64,000 nucleotides of DNA from Plasmopara viticola (Eukaryota; Oomycota; Peronosporomycetes; Peronosporales; Peronosporaceae), in contig MBPM02000061.1 of assembly GCA_001695595.3 (NCBI GenBank), positions 462,219-526,218 of the forward strand, given 5' to 3'. Made by a program: the position numbers and the translations under genes. Under the pieces are notes generated by a model. That model was not told the DNA's origin and searched no databases. It saw only the letters and a list, made by a program, of their open reading frames with translations. Positions 43,925 to 54,480 of the stretch are shown piece after piece (the first letter of the stretch is position 1; each line of letters opens with the position of its first letter).

Positions 43925-44353
43925 TTTATTGTAGCGTGAACATCGCATCTCCACAGACAAACACGTTCGTGTCGGCCGACGGAGTTCGACAGCGAGAGCT
44001 GCCGCTAGGAGTAGTGGTCAGTGGAAAGTGCCATCTTTATTAAAGATACTCGAGTTATCTGGCGCGATGCAGTCAAAATTAATTGTGCCAAAGAATTGGC
44101 AAGTGCTGTCTTATTTAGAGATTTATGACTCCAAAACTTTAGCACATTGTGGAAATGACGAAGGTTGCAATTGCATCGACAAGGAACGGGCATATCTGAG
44201 ACCATCCAGGCGGCGGCTGATCAATTCGAAATAACTTTAAGTATATTTGATGTCATACGAACGAAAGTGTTATCGACGTGAAAGCATGTTAAACTGCAAG
44301 GGATTGTAAGAAATAATCTAGATTATGGATCATGGATTGCCGACTTTTTATGT

Positions 44354-44362
44354 ATAAAAGAA
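44354..44362. repeat. Target-site duplication of TIR element, left
   Basis: ATAAAAGAA, repeated at 45464-45472. Confidence 0.85.
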
Positions 44363-44454
44363 GGGAGCCGCTAACTTCCACTTAGTTTTCGCTAACTTCC
44401 ACCCAGTCTGCGATTATATAAAGCTCTAACCCCAATACACAACGGTGATTGGCT
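44363..44454 (+). repeat. Left terminal inverted repeat
   Basis: Pairs with 45371-45463. It contains CGCTAACTTCCAC twice within its first 45 bases. Confidence 0.85.
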
Positions 44455-44905
44455 ATAAATACTTCTATCGTGACAAAATATACAAAAGGCAGCTTTGCTT
44501 GAATCTGCTTTTTCCCCATGTCAATTTGAACAATCTGCTGTATTCACTTAAAAGAGAAAACTCATTTATTCGAGGACTATTAAGAGCATGTATTCTTACG
44601 CAGGCATGCGTTAATGCCAAATTGCCTCCAGAGAGTGTTAGCGTGTGCCTTGACACCACCGACATCACCCGTGGTTCACTTCCGTCAATGCTTCCAGCTC
44701 CTCTAGCTGCTGCGCAGTAAACCTCAGGTGGCCACGTAAAGTGCTCCCAGTCAGCACCAGGACCCGTACGTACGCTCTGAAATAGCTTGGAGGCAGTTTA
44801 TTGTGAAGATCGTAAAAGCTGAAGTGTCTTGACGTTAAAAATGTGCGTTTTGGTGGGCGTTGAGTAAGAGATGACGATGCGATGCGCAATCTTTCAAATT
44901 TGCGT

Positions 44906-44918
44906 TGAAGGTTACAGT
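44906..44918. repeat. SINE target-site duplication, left
   Basis: TGAAGGTTACAGT, identical to 45332-45344. Confidence 0.92.
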
Positions 44919-45331
44919 ATTGTATTGTATTACGTTATCGCGTTGCCAAGTTATGCACGTGCTAGGCTCTATGGCTAGTCCACGGCATAGAGTGGTGTCC
45001 GCATACGTCGGGTCTCGTTCGGCGGGCAGTGCAGCCAGCACCGAGGCCGTGAGGGTCTTCCATTATTTTGTGTAGTTCTGACTTGGTAAGAGCCCAGGTG
45101 GCGCCCTGGTGCTGGAGACCGTCGCGTCGAGGGTGAGACTCGTTAGAGACCTGCAGATGCCCGAGAGCACCTGCCCGAAGCGCGCGAGCATTTAGCCCCC
45201 GCGATAAGCGTCCTCTAATGAGGCAGAAGATGCACAACATTAAGCACTGGTCTAGTGCTCCCTGCCAGGATCGAGCTGGCGACCTTCAGATTATGAGACT
45301 GACGCTCTACCAACTGAGCCAAAGGAGCGTC
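44919..45331 (-). mobile_element. tRNA-Met-derived SINE
   Basis: About 413 bp on the minus strand, flanked by perfect 13-bp duplications (TGAAGGTTACAGT). Its 5' end is a tRNA-Met-like head (45256-45328), followed by a ~300-bp unrelated body and a tail of AATAC repeats at the left end. Head, body, simple-repeat tail and target duplication are the standard SINE structure. It would be mobilised by a LINE that is not in the window. Perfect duplications imply a fairly recent insertion, later than the DNA transposon it sits in. Confidence 0.88.
45256..45328 (-). tRNA. tRNA-Met (CAT)-like sequence, SINE head
   Basis: It folds as a cloverleaf. The acceptor GCTCCTT pairs with AGGGAGC, the D-arm is GCTC/GAGC, and the anticodon loop is CTCATAA with CAT at 45293-45295. 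The T-arm is GCCAG/CTGGC with discriminator A. The anticodon arm matches eukaryotic elongator tRNA-Met, including the T-T mismatch closing the loop. The T-loop starts with C rather than T. There is no intron. Because it begins a SINE with target duplications, it is most likely a retroposed tRNA-like promoter rather than a host tRNA gene. Confidence 0.75.
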
Positions 45332-45370
45332 TGAAGGTTACAGTCCTTAGATTTATTTTTGGGCAACTGC

Positions 45371-45463
45371 AGCCAATCACCGTTGTGTATTGGGGTTAAG
45401 GGCTCTACAAAATCGCAGACTGGGTGGTAATTAGCGAGAACTGGGTGGAAGTTAGCGGCTTCC
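45371..45463 (-). repeat. Right terminal inverted repeat
   Basis: Partner of 44363-44454, followed by the second ATAAAAGAA (45464-45472). Confidence 0.85.
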
Positions 45464-45472
45464 ATAAAAGAA

Positions 45473-46159
45473 TCAGTTACCACTATTCACAACCTGGGTA
45501 CTGATCCTGATACTTGATTTAAACTTTATTGCTACAATAATCGACGAAGTGAATCAGGCTACATTTACGGATAGAAGTGGCGCACGTGTGAAGCCATTAC
45601 AGCAGCTCGCCTATACGTCAACGTCTCAAGAAGCGCAATGAGAAAATGTACCACAAGTGTATCAAAGAGCATACAATAGAGTTTGTAGTGTTGATGTGAA
45701 AAACTGATCCGAGATGACGACGCCCTTTCATTGTCTCATAATACTATAAACCGGATCGAAGGCGACTCCGTACGCTGTGACAAATGCCGCTGTCCAATCA
45801 CTACTAGGACTCACTGCTTTTAATACCTGAATCCGCACTTTGGTACATTTCTTCTACGGATTGCATGTCGTATTCAAATCTCTCCAACCATTGACAATTA
45901 CGGATAGGACTGACGCACGTGCGAAGTCAGTATCAATGGTTGCAGTGGCTCAGCAGTTACTCGACGATAGGCCAAAGTCGTAAGTAGCGCAGAGGGAGAC
46001 TTGACCTCAAGTGTCTCAATTTGCAGACGACGAAAGGTGTCGCACAGTATTGTTTTGTTCTGTTGGTGTGGCACTTAGGTACGCGGTACCCTTAAGACCT
46101 CGCTGCAATGCGATGACGCCGGCCGTTGACGCTTTTACAAAGAACACTAGAATGTTTAA
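45473..46159. other. Interval downstream of the ZZ gene
   Basis: No gene seen. A degenerate ~45-bp direct repeat around TTACGGATAG and GCACGTG occurs near 45565 and 45899. No clear polyadenylation signal for the neighbouring gene is visible. Confidence 0.5.
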
Positions 46160-48010
46160 CTAGTTCACTCCGCTTCGCGACACTGTTTCAAGACTCGTCG
46201 TTGCGTCTTTGACTCGTAGCGTGTCCACTTCCTCTGCCACTTCCTCACTCTGCAGTCCAGGTGTATCAGGACCGAGGCCAGGACGACGCGCATCGTGTTG
46301 TGTCCCAGCCGCTGGTTCCCATTCAATGTGGAGTTCAATATCAGGTCGACAGCGCGTGATTAGATCACGCAAGAGTCGTACAAATTCACTCCGAACGCTT
46401 GTAGAAATCGTTGTGATTTCCAATGCCCTGGCCCGTAATTCTGTCGTCCGGTGACACTGCAACAAGTCGGCAATCCACGTGAGGCAGAAGCTAAACTTTT
46501 TCACATTGGCCTTGCAAATGCCCGTGCGCAATATAAAGAGCAGTGCCATTTCAGTACCAAGTTGAGGGCACTTTTGCACGACAATGGCTTCAATACGTGC
46601 AAAGAGGGCGTTTTCTTGGTACAGGCCATGCAATCCTTGCCCATAGCACTTTTCACACAATGCATAGTCTTGCTGCGTGAATACACGACACGACCGGCAG
46701 ATCCACTTGCCAATGACTAGAGGCCCACGGCCACAGCCATCACAGAGAGCGTCCTTTTGATCACTTGCCAGTTGCGTCGCTTGTACGAAACCACTGACGG
46801 TACCATTCGGGGAGGAGGAGGCTCCACTGGGTGGTACAAGCGACTGGTGGGATTTATGCCGACTTAATCGATCAAAGACACTGCCGACAATCTTTTTGAT
46901 CTTGCCATCCTTTTCCCGACAAGGCATGGCCATGACTTCGTGCTCCACTGGCATGACATTCATCGAGGACGAAGCTATCGAGGAAGCCGACGAGGACGAG
47001 TGACAAGGGGAAGGCAAGGCACCCATGGTCAAAGTATGGGTGCGTCTTGTCTCGACGGCAAACGTCGGATTGATCCGTTTCGGGGTCAATGTATACCGTC
47101 GAGACGTCTTGTCACTTGGTTTCTCGCCACTTTTGTCCATACCAACCGCCCCATTCGAGCGCGTGGAAGTCAATGGATGGGAAATAAACATTGCTTTTGT
47201 TGCATGCAATTCACGAGGACCGTGCGGGACACAGGGACGTGCACAGCCATGTCGATCGAGCTCAACATAGTCAAACAAATGCAACGTCTCGTCCAGCTCG
47301 TGGGCAGTCGATGCCACGGTTTCTTCACTCCGTTCACCGGCTTCAAGACCTGCGAACGGTGACGTGTCGAATGCGAGTGCACTCTCCTTTGCCGTTGGGC
47401 TGCTTGCACTCTCTTGTAAACGCACGCGAAAATCCAACGTCGGTTTAGCATACTTTCGACTGAAACACTGCAATCGATCGTGTTGGTCACCACTGTCCAT
47501 TGCGTCAAGCAACGCGGGGAGCAAATAGAGCAGTAAAACTCGACTCAATTCCTCCGACATGGCGGTAAAAACAATCTCGTCCATTGCATGGCCTCCATTG
47601 TGTTCAAGCGCCACGAGCAATGGCTGCACTTGATTCCTCTCGCGTTGAGAAAGCGTTGCGACCTTGGCCATGGCTTTTGCCACGGCTTTGGTCCGATTCA
47701 GCGTCGTTGTCTTGCAGTGCCACACTGTCCAATCCGGAGGCACCCTATCTGTCGGTACGACGTCATCTCCTTTGTCGTTGATTAATGGATACGACGCGTG
47801 TTGTGCATTCACTGCTTGCAACCACCGGTCTTTCCACTGCGCGACACTCCCTTCCAACTCTTCCAATCGTCTCTGCATGACACGGAACTGCTGGTCTTTC
47901 AACTCGACATAATTCTCTTTTAAACATAAATCACGGGTCAAAGCACTGTTGATGTGCTGCAACGTTTCGACTTGGGCCTGCAGCGCCTTGATAGTCGCCT
48001 CGGTCGCCAT
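46160..48010 (-). CDS. Coiled-coil protein with ZZ-type zinc finger (616 aa)
   Basis: The only convincing host gene here, uninterrupted, ATG at 48010 in good context (AACCATGGCG), and no intron needed. Residues 1-70 are heptad-rich and predicted coiled coil (IKALQAQVETLQHINSAL, RRLEELEGSVAQW). About 200-410 is low-complexity, Ser- and Thr-rich. Residues 423-461 form a ZZ zinc finger: Cys423-x2-Cys426, Cys438-x2-Cys441, Cys452-x2-Cys455 and His461. The usual last His is not evident. Residues 465-565 form a predicted helical domain I do not recognise (LFILRTGICKANVKKFSF). ZZ fingers bind peptides such as N-degrons, histone tails or autophagy cargo; which applies is unknown. It is flanked by transposons and satellite. 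Confidence 0.85.
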   Translation of the reverse strand: MATEATIKALQAQVETLQHINSALTRDLCLKENYVELKDQQFRVMQRRLEELEGSVAQWKDRWLQAVNAQHASYPLINDKGDDVVPTDRVPPDWTVWHCKTTTLNRTKAVAKAMAKVATLSQRERNQVQPLLVALEHNGGHAMDEIVFTAMSEELSRVLLLYLLPALLDAMDSGDQHDRLQCFSRKYAKPTLDFRVRLQESASSPTAKESALAFDTSPFAGLEAGERSEETVASTAHELDETLHLFDYVELDRHGCARPCVPHGPRELHATKAMFISHPLTSTRSNGAVGMDKSGEKPSDKTSRRYTLTPKRINPTFAVETRRTHTLTMGALPSPCHSSSSASSIASSSMNVMPVEHEVMAMPCREKDGKIKKIVGSVFDRLSRHKSHQSLVPPSGASSSPNGTVSGFVQATQLASDQKDALCDGCGRGPLVIGKWICRSCRVFTQQDYALCEKCYGQGLHGLYQENALFARIEAIVVQKCPQLGTEMALLFILRTGICKANVKKFSFCLTWIADLLQCHRTTELRARALEITTISTSVRSEFVRLLRDLITRCRPDIELHIEWEPAAGTQHDARRPGLGPDTPGLQSEEVAEEVDTLRVKDATTSLETVSRSGVN

Positions 48011-49340
48011 GGTTTGGGCGGACGGTTTGGAAGGGAAATACCGGTATCACCAGGGGGGGGATACCGACGCACGATCGTTTGAGAATAAGCTGATTCTCGT
48101 TCTGACCATCTTGTCCATGTCGTTGAGTTTGTTGCTGATCCGAAAGGTCTTTGCTTTTCCTTTTTGTGTATTGGATTTGACTCCGACGACAAAAATCATA
48201 ACATCAAGAGCTCTTCTTTCCTTGGGGAAATCAACTTTTTCATTGTCGTCCTCTTATCTGGCAATTTGTCCTTAATCGAGGCGTATTAGAATGAGGTGTT
48301 CAATACTTGATCTAATTTTAGCCTCCACAATCTAATCGTGTTCTTTTTCTGAATTCTGTTCTTTTCTCCTATGTGATATGGTAGGTCCAATGTGTTGGCC
48401 CGTTCTTCGATGCAACATACCCTTCGGAGAACCTTAATCGAGGTGGTCGAGCAACAGCTCGATCGGCGTGTCAGACAGATTGCCCACCTTAGTTCCGTCG
48501 TCTGTGGTAGTTGGAAAGACAAAGGTCGGTCACTCAGGGTATCCTCGCGACTCTTCCGATCTTTTTGACTTAATAAGCAATCCTCTGTCAGCTACAATTT
48601 TAAGCGAGAATGTAGCGGAGTTTTCTTGTACGATCACTTCTCCTATTCTTGACCTCCAATCAATTCAAGGCTCGCGATACTAACACATGTCTTGTTCAAG
48701 ACAAAGCCATCCATACCTTGTATCCAGGTTCAAGACCAAACATCATTTGGCGCTATCAAAGACGAAAAACGTTCCAACCGGTCCACCGGAATTTTAGATG
48801 CCTTGATGTCGCTAAGCAAACAGTGGTAGTGTATCGCCAATGTACCCGCTGAGTCTTAGCCGATGACTCAATCTCTCGACCACATAAAAGTGTCGACGTG
48901 ATTTTGGCCGCGTCGGAGCCGACAAATGCAGTCCATGGCTTACTGCGACCCTTTCACGATTTTCTATACAGCCAACAAGCCAGTCTTGCGAGCACAAACC
49001 GTGCTATAAAGCATCAAGCTCTCTGGGGCTAAGCTTCCCTGTCTCCTTATAGGCTTGACAAAGCTTATTTTTTCTCGGCAGGCCACCCCTTGCCTATTGG
49101 ATGCTGCCAATACTAATTAGTTGTAGAATTTTGATTCATGAACCTTAACATGTGACAGAGGAGACACCTCAGCCGCAAATGATAGGTATCACTAGTGGGG
49201 AAGCATCGACGGATGTTCATATGTCGGCCAGCAGCTCAAATGTTTATCGCTTTGTATAGACATAGCTGGGCTCCGTGGGACCAAATCGTCCGATTAAATT
49301 TGGCTTTGTAATTATACTCATACCTGTGTCACCTTCAAAT
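48011..49340. other. Interval upstream of the ZZ gene
   Basis: Contains a run of eight Gs (about 48051-48058) close to the gene start and presumably the gene's promoter. On the minus strand, AGAATGA at 48289-48295 gives TCATTCT, a fit to the oomycete initiator consensus, but it is 280 bases upstream and may be chance. A weak protein-like frame on the minus strand (KVGNLSDTPIELLLDHLD, about 48440-48500) has no recognised family. Confidence 0.4.
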
Positions 49341-49349
49341 GACTTCGCG

Positions 49350-49432
49350 GCCCGTACATACGCATGTGCATCGTGCTCGGCTTGGACATGTGGAAGGTTT
49401 TGAACGGTGTCTTGCTTCCCCCCCGATAGTCA
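49350..49432 (-). pseudogene. Copia integrase scrap
   Basis: The plus-strand text around CGCATGTGCATCGTGCTCGG resembles the stretch encoding [12 protein letters not shown] in C5 (9630-9690), followed by a sequence like the TPYEIV coding region. It is too decayed for a reading frame. Confidence 0.45.
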
Positions 49433-49509
49433 ATACTGTTGCAATCAATAAAATAAGTGTGCTAGGCTCATTCCGTCGCCACGAAAGTTGCTCCCGATTC
49501 GTGTAGCGG

Positions 49510-49725
49510 CAACAATTACGCGACGTAAGGCGGCTATGTGCGTGCTATTGACAAAGTCGGTGTGGCATGTCGTCACACTCGAGTCAGCTCTGATCTTATT
49601 GATCCCTCGGATATTGAATTAATAAGTCTAGGCAAGCAATACTCATTTGGGCTAATGCTTTTGCGTATGAGCGTCGACTGTCATCACGTGGTCGACGATC
49701 GTGAGCCTGAATGACATGGACGCAT
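49510..49725 (+). pseudogene. Copia gag scrap
   Basis: Matches gag of lineage I on the plus strand with stops and deletions: NNYAT-stop for DNYATW, YVRAI for [13 protein letters not shown] in another frame, then FGLMLLRMSVDCHHVVDDRE, aligned to [20 protein letters not shown]. Confidence 0.75.
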
Positions 49726-49792
49726 TTGTGGGTGGATGCACATACTTAGAGCAAACGCTTCAAACCACAGACGGCTATAGGTGTCGACGTGT

Positions 49793-49864
49793 GACATTGC
49801 AAAGGTATGCACGAATACCAATCGCAATCAAGCGTTTGGTATTCGTGCATACCTTTGCAATGTC
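49793..49864. repeat. Perfect hairpin, 29-bp arms
   Basis: Left arm 49793-49821 (GACATTGCAAAGG...) is the exact reverse complement of right arm 49836-49864. The 14-nt spacer contains a further CGC/GCG pair, leaving a 6-nt loop AATCAA. No similar copy is seen elsewhere in the window. Confidence 0.95.
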
Positions 49865-50335
49865 GGTGCTATATAAAGAGCGTTGTAGATTGCTTAGTAC
49901 GCAGTCGTTTTACGAGCTGCGGGAGTGTCGTGCTTAATTTTGGAGGATTACGTCATACGGCAAAGCCAGAAAGCTCTGACGGCAAAGATAGAGAGCGTGC
50001 CAAAGACAAACACCACTGACCGGGTGTCTAGACCACCACCGATCGTGTCACCAAATGTGTGTGTGGTGTCCACTTGAGGATCCCTGAAAGTTGCTACTTT
50101 GTGCTCGTCAGGAACTTTTAAGCCACGACGAAGAAACGTCGAAAGCAAAGCGAAGCAGTAGGGGGAGATCGTCGAGGTTATTCGTTTGTAAATTTTTTCT
50201 GCCTTTTTAGTCGTAAATCAGTGTCATTTCGGCACTAATCTGATAGACGAGGCGTTATGTAGGTGAAGTTGTGCTGGATAAATCTAGGTAGAGAGAATAA
50301 ATTTTAGTGTGTCAGGTGTGTTTCATAATCGTCTT
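49865..50335. other. Interval between hairpin and RNase H scrap
   Basis: No gene or repeat recognised. It contains only frames under 70 codons. Confidence 0.5.
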
Positions 50336-50605
50336 TTAGTGCGAGCACGCGCCAAGTCTGAGAGCTACCGTGAAATCGTTGTGGTGCCGTCTCATACGCT
50401 CTATAACAAAGTCCGCCAGCATTGCCAAAGTCTTGCAGTAGTTGAGCATTAGCTCACCGCGCTTGACCTCATCGCAAATGTGGTAGTACTTGATGTCAAT
50501 ATGGTTGAAACGGCTTTTTTAAACGACCTCTTCGTCACCTTGATGCAGGACTGGTTGTCTTTAAAACTTTTGGCTTTGTCCTTTCTTACCGACCAGTTCT
50601 AGTAA
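50336..50605 (-). pseudogene. Copia RNase H scrap at the satellite border
   Basis: Minus strand: a QPVLHQGDEEVV stretch, then NHIDIKYYHICDEVKRGELM, LNYCKTLAMLADFVIERMRR and the end GACSH-TAA. It is lineage I RNase H with deletions, ending about 50 bases before the first satellite unit. Confidence 0.8.
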
Positions 50606-53430
50606 CTTGCACAGCGATGCACCCGATTGCTCACTCGTTGGACGACGTCGCGCGCGTCTGCAATGATAGAAAGGATGTATTCATGGCCGTACAACATTTC
50701 AGCACTTCAAAAGAGCAAGGATACGCTTAGTTGTGGCTCTATCGCATCTGCGCACGTCTAGAAGGATAAAACGAACAAATTTATGGCCGTACATTATCCC
50801 AGCACATAAAAAAAGAGAAGATACGCTTTGTTGTGGGTCTATTGCATCTTCGCACGTCTAGAATGATAGAAAGGACGCATCCATGGCCTTAGATCATCTC
50901 AGCACTTCAAAAAAGCGAATATACGCAAAGTTGTGACTCTATTGCGTCTACGTACGTCTAAAAGGGTAGAAAGGACGTATCTATGGCCGTACAGCATCCC
51001 AGCACTTTGAAAGAGCAAATATACGCTTTGTTGTTGCTTTTATGCGTCTGTGCACATCTAGAATGATAGAAAGGGATGTATATATGGCCGTACATCATCT
51101 CGGCACTTCAAAAGAGCGATTATTTGCTCCGTTGTGACTTTGTCGCGTCTGCGCATGTCTAGACTGATAGAAAAGACGTATTCATGGCCGTACATCATCT
51201 TGGCACTTCAAAAGAGCAACTTTACGCTTTTTTGGTGCTCTATTGGGTGCGCACGTCTAGAGCGATAGAAAGGACGTATCTATGACCGAATATTGTCTCA
51301 GTACTTCAGAAGAGTGATTATACGCTTAGTTGTGGCTCCATCGCGTCTGCGCACGTCTAGAATGATAGAAAGGACGTATCTATAGCCATAGATCATCTCA
51401 GCACTTCACAAGGGCGAATTTACGTCTAGTTGTGGCTCTATTGGGTCTTCACACGTCTAGAATGATAAAAAGACGTAATCATGGCTGTACATCTTACCAG
51501 CACTTCAAAAGAGCGATCGTCCGTTTATTTGCGACTCCATCGCGTCTGCGCACGTCTAAAATGATGGAAAGGACGTATCTATGCTCATACATCACTCAGC
51601 ACTACGAAAGAGCAACTATATGGTCAGTTGTCGCTCTATTGCGTTTTCTCACCTCTACAACAATAGAAAGGACGTATCTATGGCCGTTTATTTTCCCAGC
51701 ACTACACAAGAAGGATTCTTGGCTCTGTTGCTGCTCTAATGCATCTGAGCACCTCTACAAAGATAGAAAATACTTATCTATAGCCGTACATCTTCAAAAC
51801 ACTTCAAAAGAACGATCGTACGTTTAGTTGTGACTCTAATGCGCCTGCACACGTCTATAATAATAGAAAGGACGTATCTATGGCCGTACGTCATCTTTAC
51901 ACTTCAAAGAGCAAATATATGTTCAGTTGCGACTCTGTTGCGTCTGCAAACGTCTATAGTGATAGAAGGGACGTATCTATGGCCGTACATTATCCCAGCA
52001 CTTTACAAGAGCGAATATACGTTTAGTTGTGGCTCTATTGCGTCTGCAAACGTCTCGATTGATAGAAAGAACGTATCTATGGCCGTGCATCATCTCAGCT
52101 CTTCAGAAGAGTGAGTATTCGCTTAGTTGTGACCCGATTGCGTCTGTGCACGTCTAGAATGATAGAAAGAACGTATCAATGGCCGTACATCATCTCAGCC
52201 CTTCACAAGAGAATATTTACGCTTAGTTGTGGCTCTATTTCGTATGCGCACGATATGAATGATAGAATGTATGTATGTTTGACCGTACATCATCTCAGCA
52301 CTTTACAAGAGCTAATATACGCTTAGTTGTGGCTCTATTACGTCGGCGCACGTCTAGAATGATAGAAAGAACGTATCGTTAGTCGTTCATCATCTCAGCA
52401 CTTTACAAGAGCGAGTACACGCAGAGTTGTGACTCCATTGCGTCTGCGCACGTCTCGATTGATAAAAAGGAAGTGTCTCTATGGCCGCACGTCATCTCAG
52501 CTCTGTTAAAAAGGTGCGAAGATACGCTAAGTTGTTGCTCTATTGCGTCTGCGCACGTCTTTATGATAGAATGAACGTATGTATGGACGTACATGATCTC
52601 AGCACTTGACAAGAGCGATTGAACGTTTAGGAAATACTCTATTTCGTCTGCACACGTCAAGAAAGATATAAATATAATATCTATGGTCGTACATCATCTC
52701 AGGACTTTAAAAGATCAAATTTTCGCTCAGTTGTGGCTCTATTGCGTTTTTGCACGTCTAGAATAACAGAAAGGACGTGTCTGAGGCCGTACATCATTTC
52801 AGCTCTTCAAAAGAAAAACTATACGTTTAGTTGTGACTCTATTGCGTCTGCACGCGTCTAAAATAATAGAAACGACGTCTCGATGGCCGTACATCATCCC
52901 AGAACTCCAAAAGAGCAAATATACGCTTACTTGTGACTCTATTGCGTCTGCACGCATCAATAATGATAGAAAGGACGTATCTATGGCCGTAGATCGTCTC
53001 AGCACTTCCAAAGAGTAAATATACGCTTTGTTGTGACTCTAGTGCGTCTGTCTAGAACGATAGAAAGGACGTATCTATGGCCGTACATGATCTCAGCACT
53101 TCCAAAGAGCAATTAAACGCTCAGTTGTTACTCTATTGCGTCTGCACGCTTCTAGAATAATAGAAAGGACGTATATTTGGCCGTACATCATCCCAGAACT
53201 TCAAAAGAACAAATATACGGTTAGTTGTGACTCTATAGCGTCTGCACGCGGCTTAAATGATAGAAAGGACGTATCTATGGCCATACATCATCTCAGCACT
53301 TCATAAGAGCAAATATACGCTTAGTTGTTTCTCTATTGCGTCTGCACGCGTCTAGAATGATAGAAAGGACGTATCTATGGCCGTAGATCGTCTCAGCACC
53401 TCAAAAGAGCAAATATACGTTTAGTTGTGA

Positions 53431-54480
53431 CTCATTCTAGACGCGTCTGAACGCGTGTAGAATGATAGAAAGGACGTATCTATGGTCGTTGATCATCCCA
53501 GCACTTCAAAAGAGAATATATACGCTTTGTTGTGGCTCTATTGCGTCTGCACGCGTCAAGAATGATAGAAAGAACGTATCTATGGCCGTAAATCGTCCCA
53601 GCACTTCCAAAGAGTAAATTTACGCTTTGTTGTGACTCTAGTGCGTCTGCACGCGTCTAGAATAATAGAAACGACGTATCTATGGCCGTAGATCATCCCA
53701 GCACCTCAAAAGAGCAAATATACGTTTAGTTGTAACTCTATTGCATCTGAACGCGTCTAGAATGATAGAAAGGACGTATCTATGGCCGTCCGTGATCTCA
53801 GCACTTCAAAAGAGAATTTATACGCTTAGTTGTGGCTCTATTGCGTCTGCACGCTTCTAGAATGATAGAAAGGACGTATCTATGGCCGTAAATCGTCCCA
53901 GCACTTCCAAAGAGTAAATTTACGCTTTGTTGTGACTCTAGTGCGTCTGCACGCGTCTAAAATAATAGAAACGACGTATCTATGGCCGTAGATCATCCCA
54001 GCACCTCAAAAGAGCAAATATACGTTTAGTTGTGACTCATTCTAGACGCGTCTGAACGCGTCTAGAATGATAGAAAGGACGTATCTATGGTCGTTGATCA
54101 TCCCAGCACTTCAAAAGAGAATATATACGCTTTGTTGTGGCTCTATTGCGTCTGCACGCGTCAAGAATGATAGAAAGAACGTATCTATGGCCGTAAATCG
54201 TCCCAGCACTTCCAAAGAGTAAATTTACGCTTTGTTGTGACTCTAGTGCGTCTGCACGCGTCTAGAATAATAGAAACGACGTATCTATGGCCGTAGATCA
54301 TCCCAGCACCTCAAAAGTGCAAATATACGTTTAGTTGTAACTCTATTGCATCTGAACGCGTCTAGAATGATAGAAAGGACGTATCTATGGCCGTCCGTGA
54401 TCTCAGCACTTCAAAAGAGAATTTATTAGTTGTGGCTCTATTGCGTCTGCACGCTTCTAGAATGATAGAAAGGACGTATC
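53431..54480 (+). repeat. 605-bp higher-order duplication in the satellite
   Basis: A six-monomer block starting at the unusual junction CTCATTCTAGACGCGTCTG (53431) recurs at 54036 in the same monomer order. Shared variants include AATAATAGAAACGACG and CCGTCCGTGATCTCAGC. The marker monomer is about 105 bp because of a small internal ACGCGT duplication. The second copy loses about 5-10 bases near 54426. Confidence 0.88.

Larger units (their letters stand above)
39541..44353. other. Gene-poor interval with no intact gene
   Basis: No frame longer than about 90 codons and no recognised protein family. It holds the decayed frame at 39800-40370, the TA microsatellite, three ACATAAGTGTTC-like repeats near 42385-42425, a TATAAAAGG box near 43032, and the 36-bp direct repeat at 43864-43924. 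The base composition is more AT-rich than the retroelements. Confidence 0.6.
44363..45463. mobile_element. Non-autonomous DNA transposon with long TIRs (Mutator-like)
   Basis: Bounded by imperfect inverted repeats of about 92 bp. The left outer end is GGGAGCCGCTAACTTCCAC, and the reverse complement of the right end is GGAAGCCGCTAACTTCCAC. Similarity continues inward to GTGATTGGCT. The 9-bp direct repeats ATAAAAGAA flank it exactly. Long TIRs plus a 9-bp duplication are typical of Mutator-like elements; hAT elements make 8 bp. No transposase frame is present. After subtracting the nested SINE the element is about 675 bp, so it would need a transposase from elsewhere. Confidence 0.78.

Noticed and set aside
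45256..45328. Functional tRNA-Met gene
   Set aside because: It is the head of a SINE with target duplications and no nearby T-run terminator downstream. It was kept as a tRNA-like feature with reduced confidence in host function.
49793..49864. Hairpin as a Helitron 3' terminus
   Set aside because: No CTRR end close to the hairpin, no paired 5' TC end, and the arms are longer than typical Helitron hairpins.
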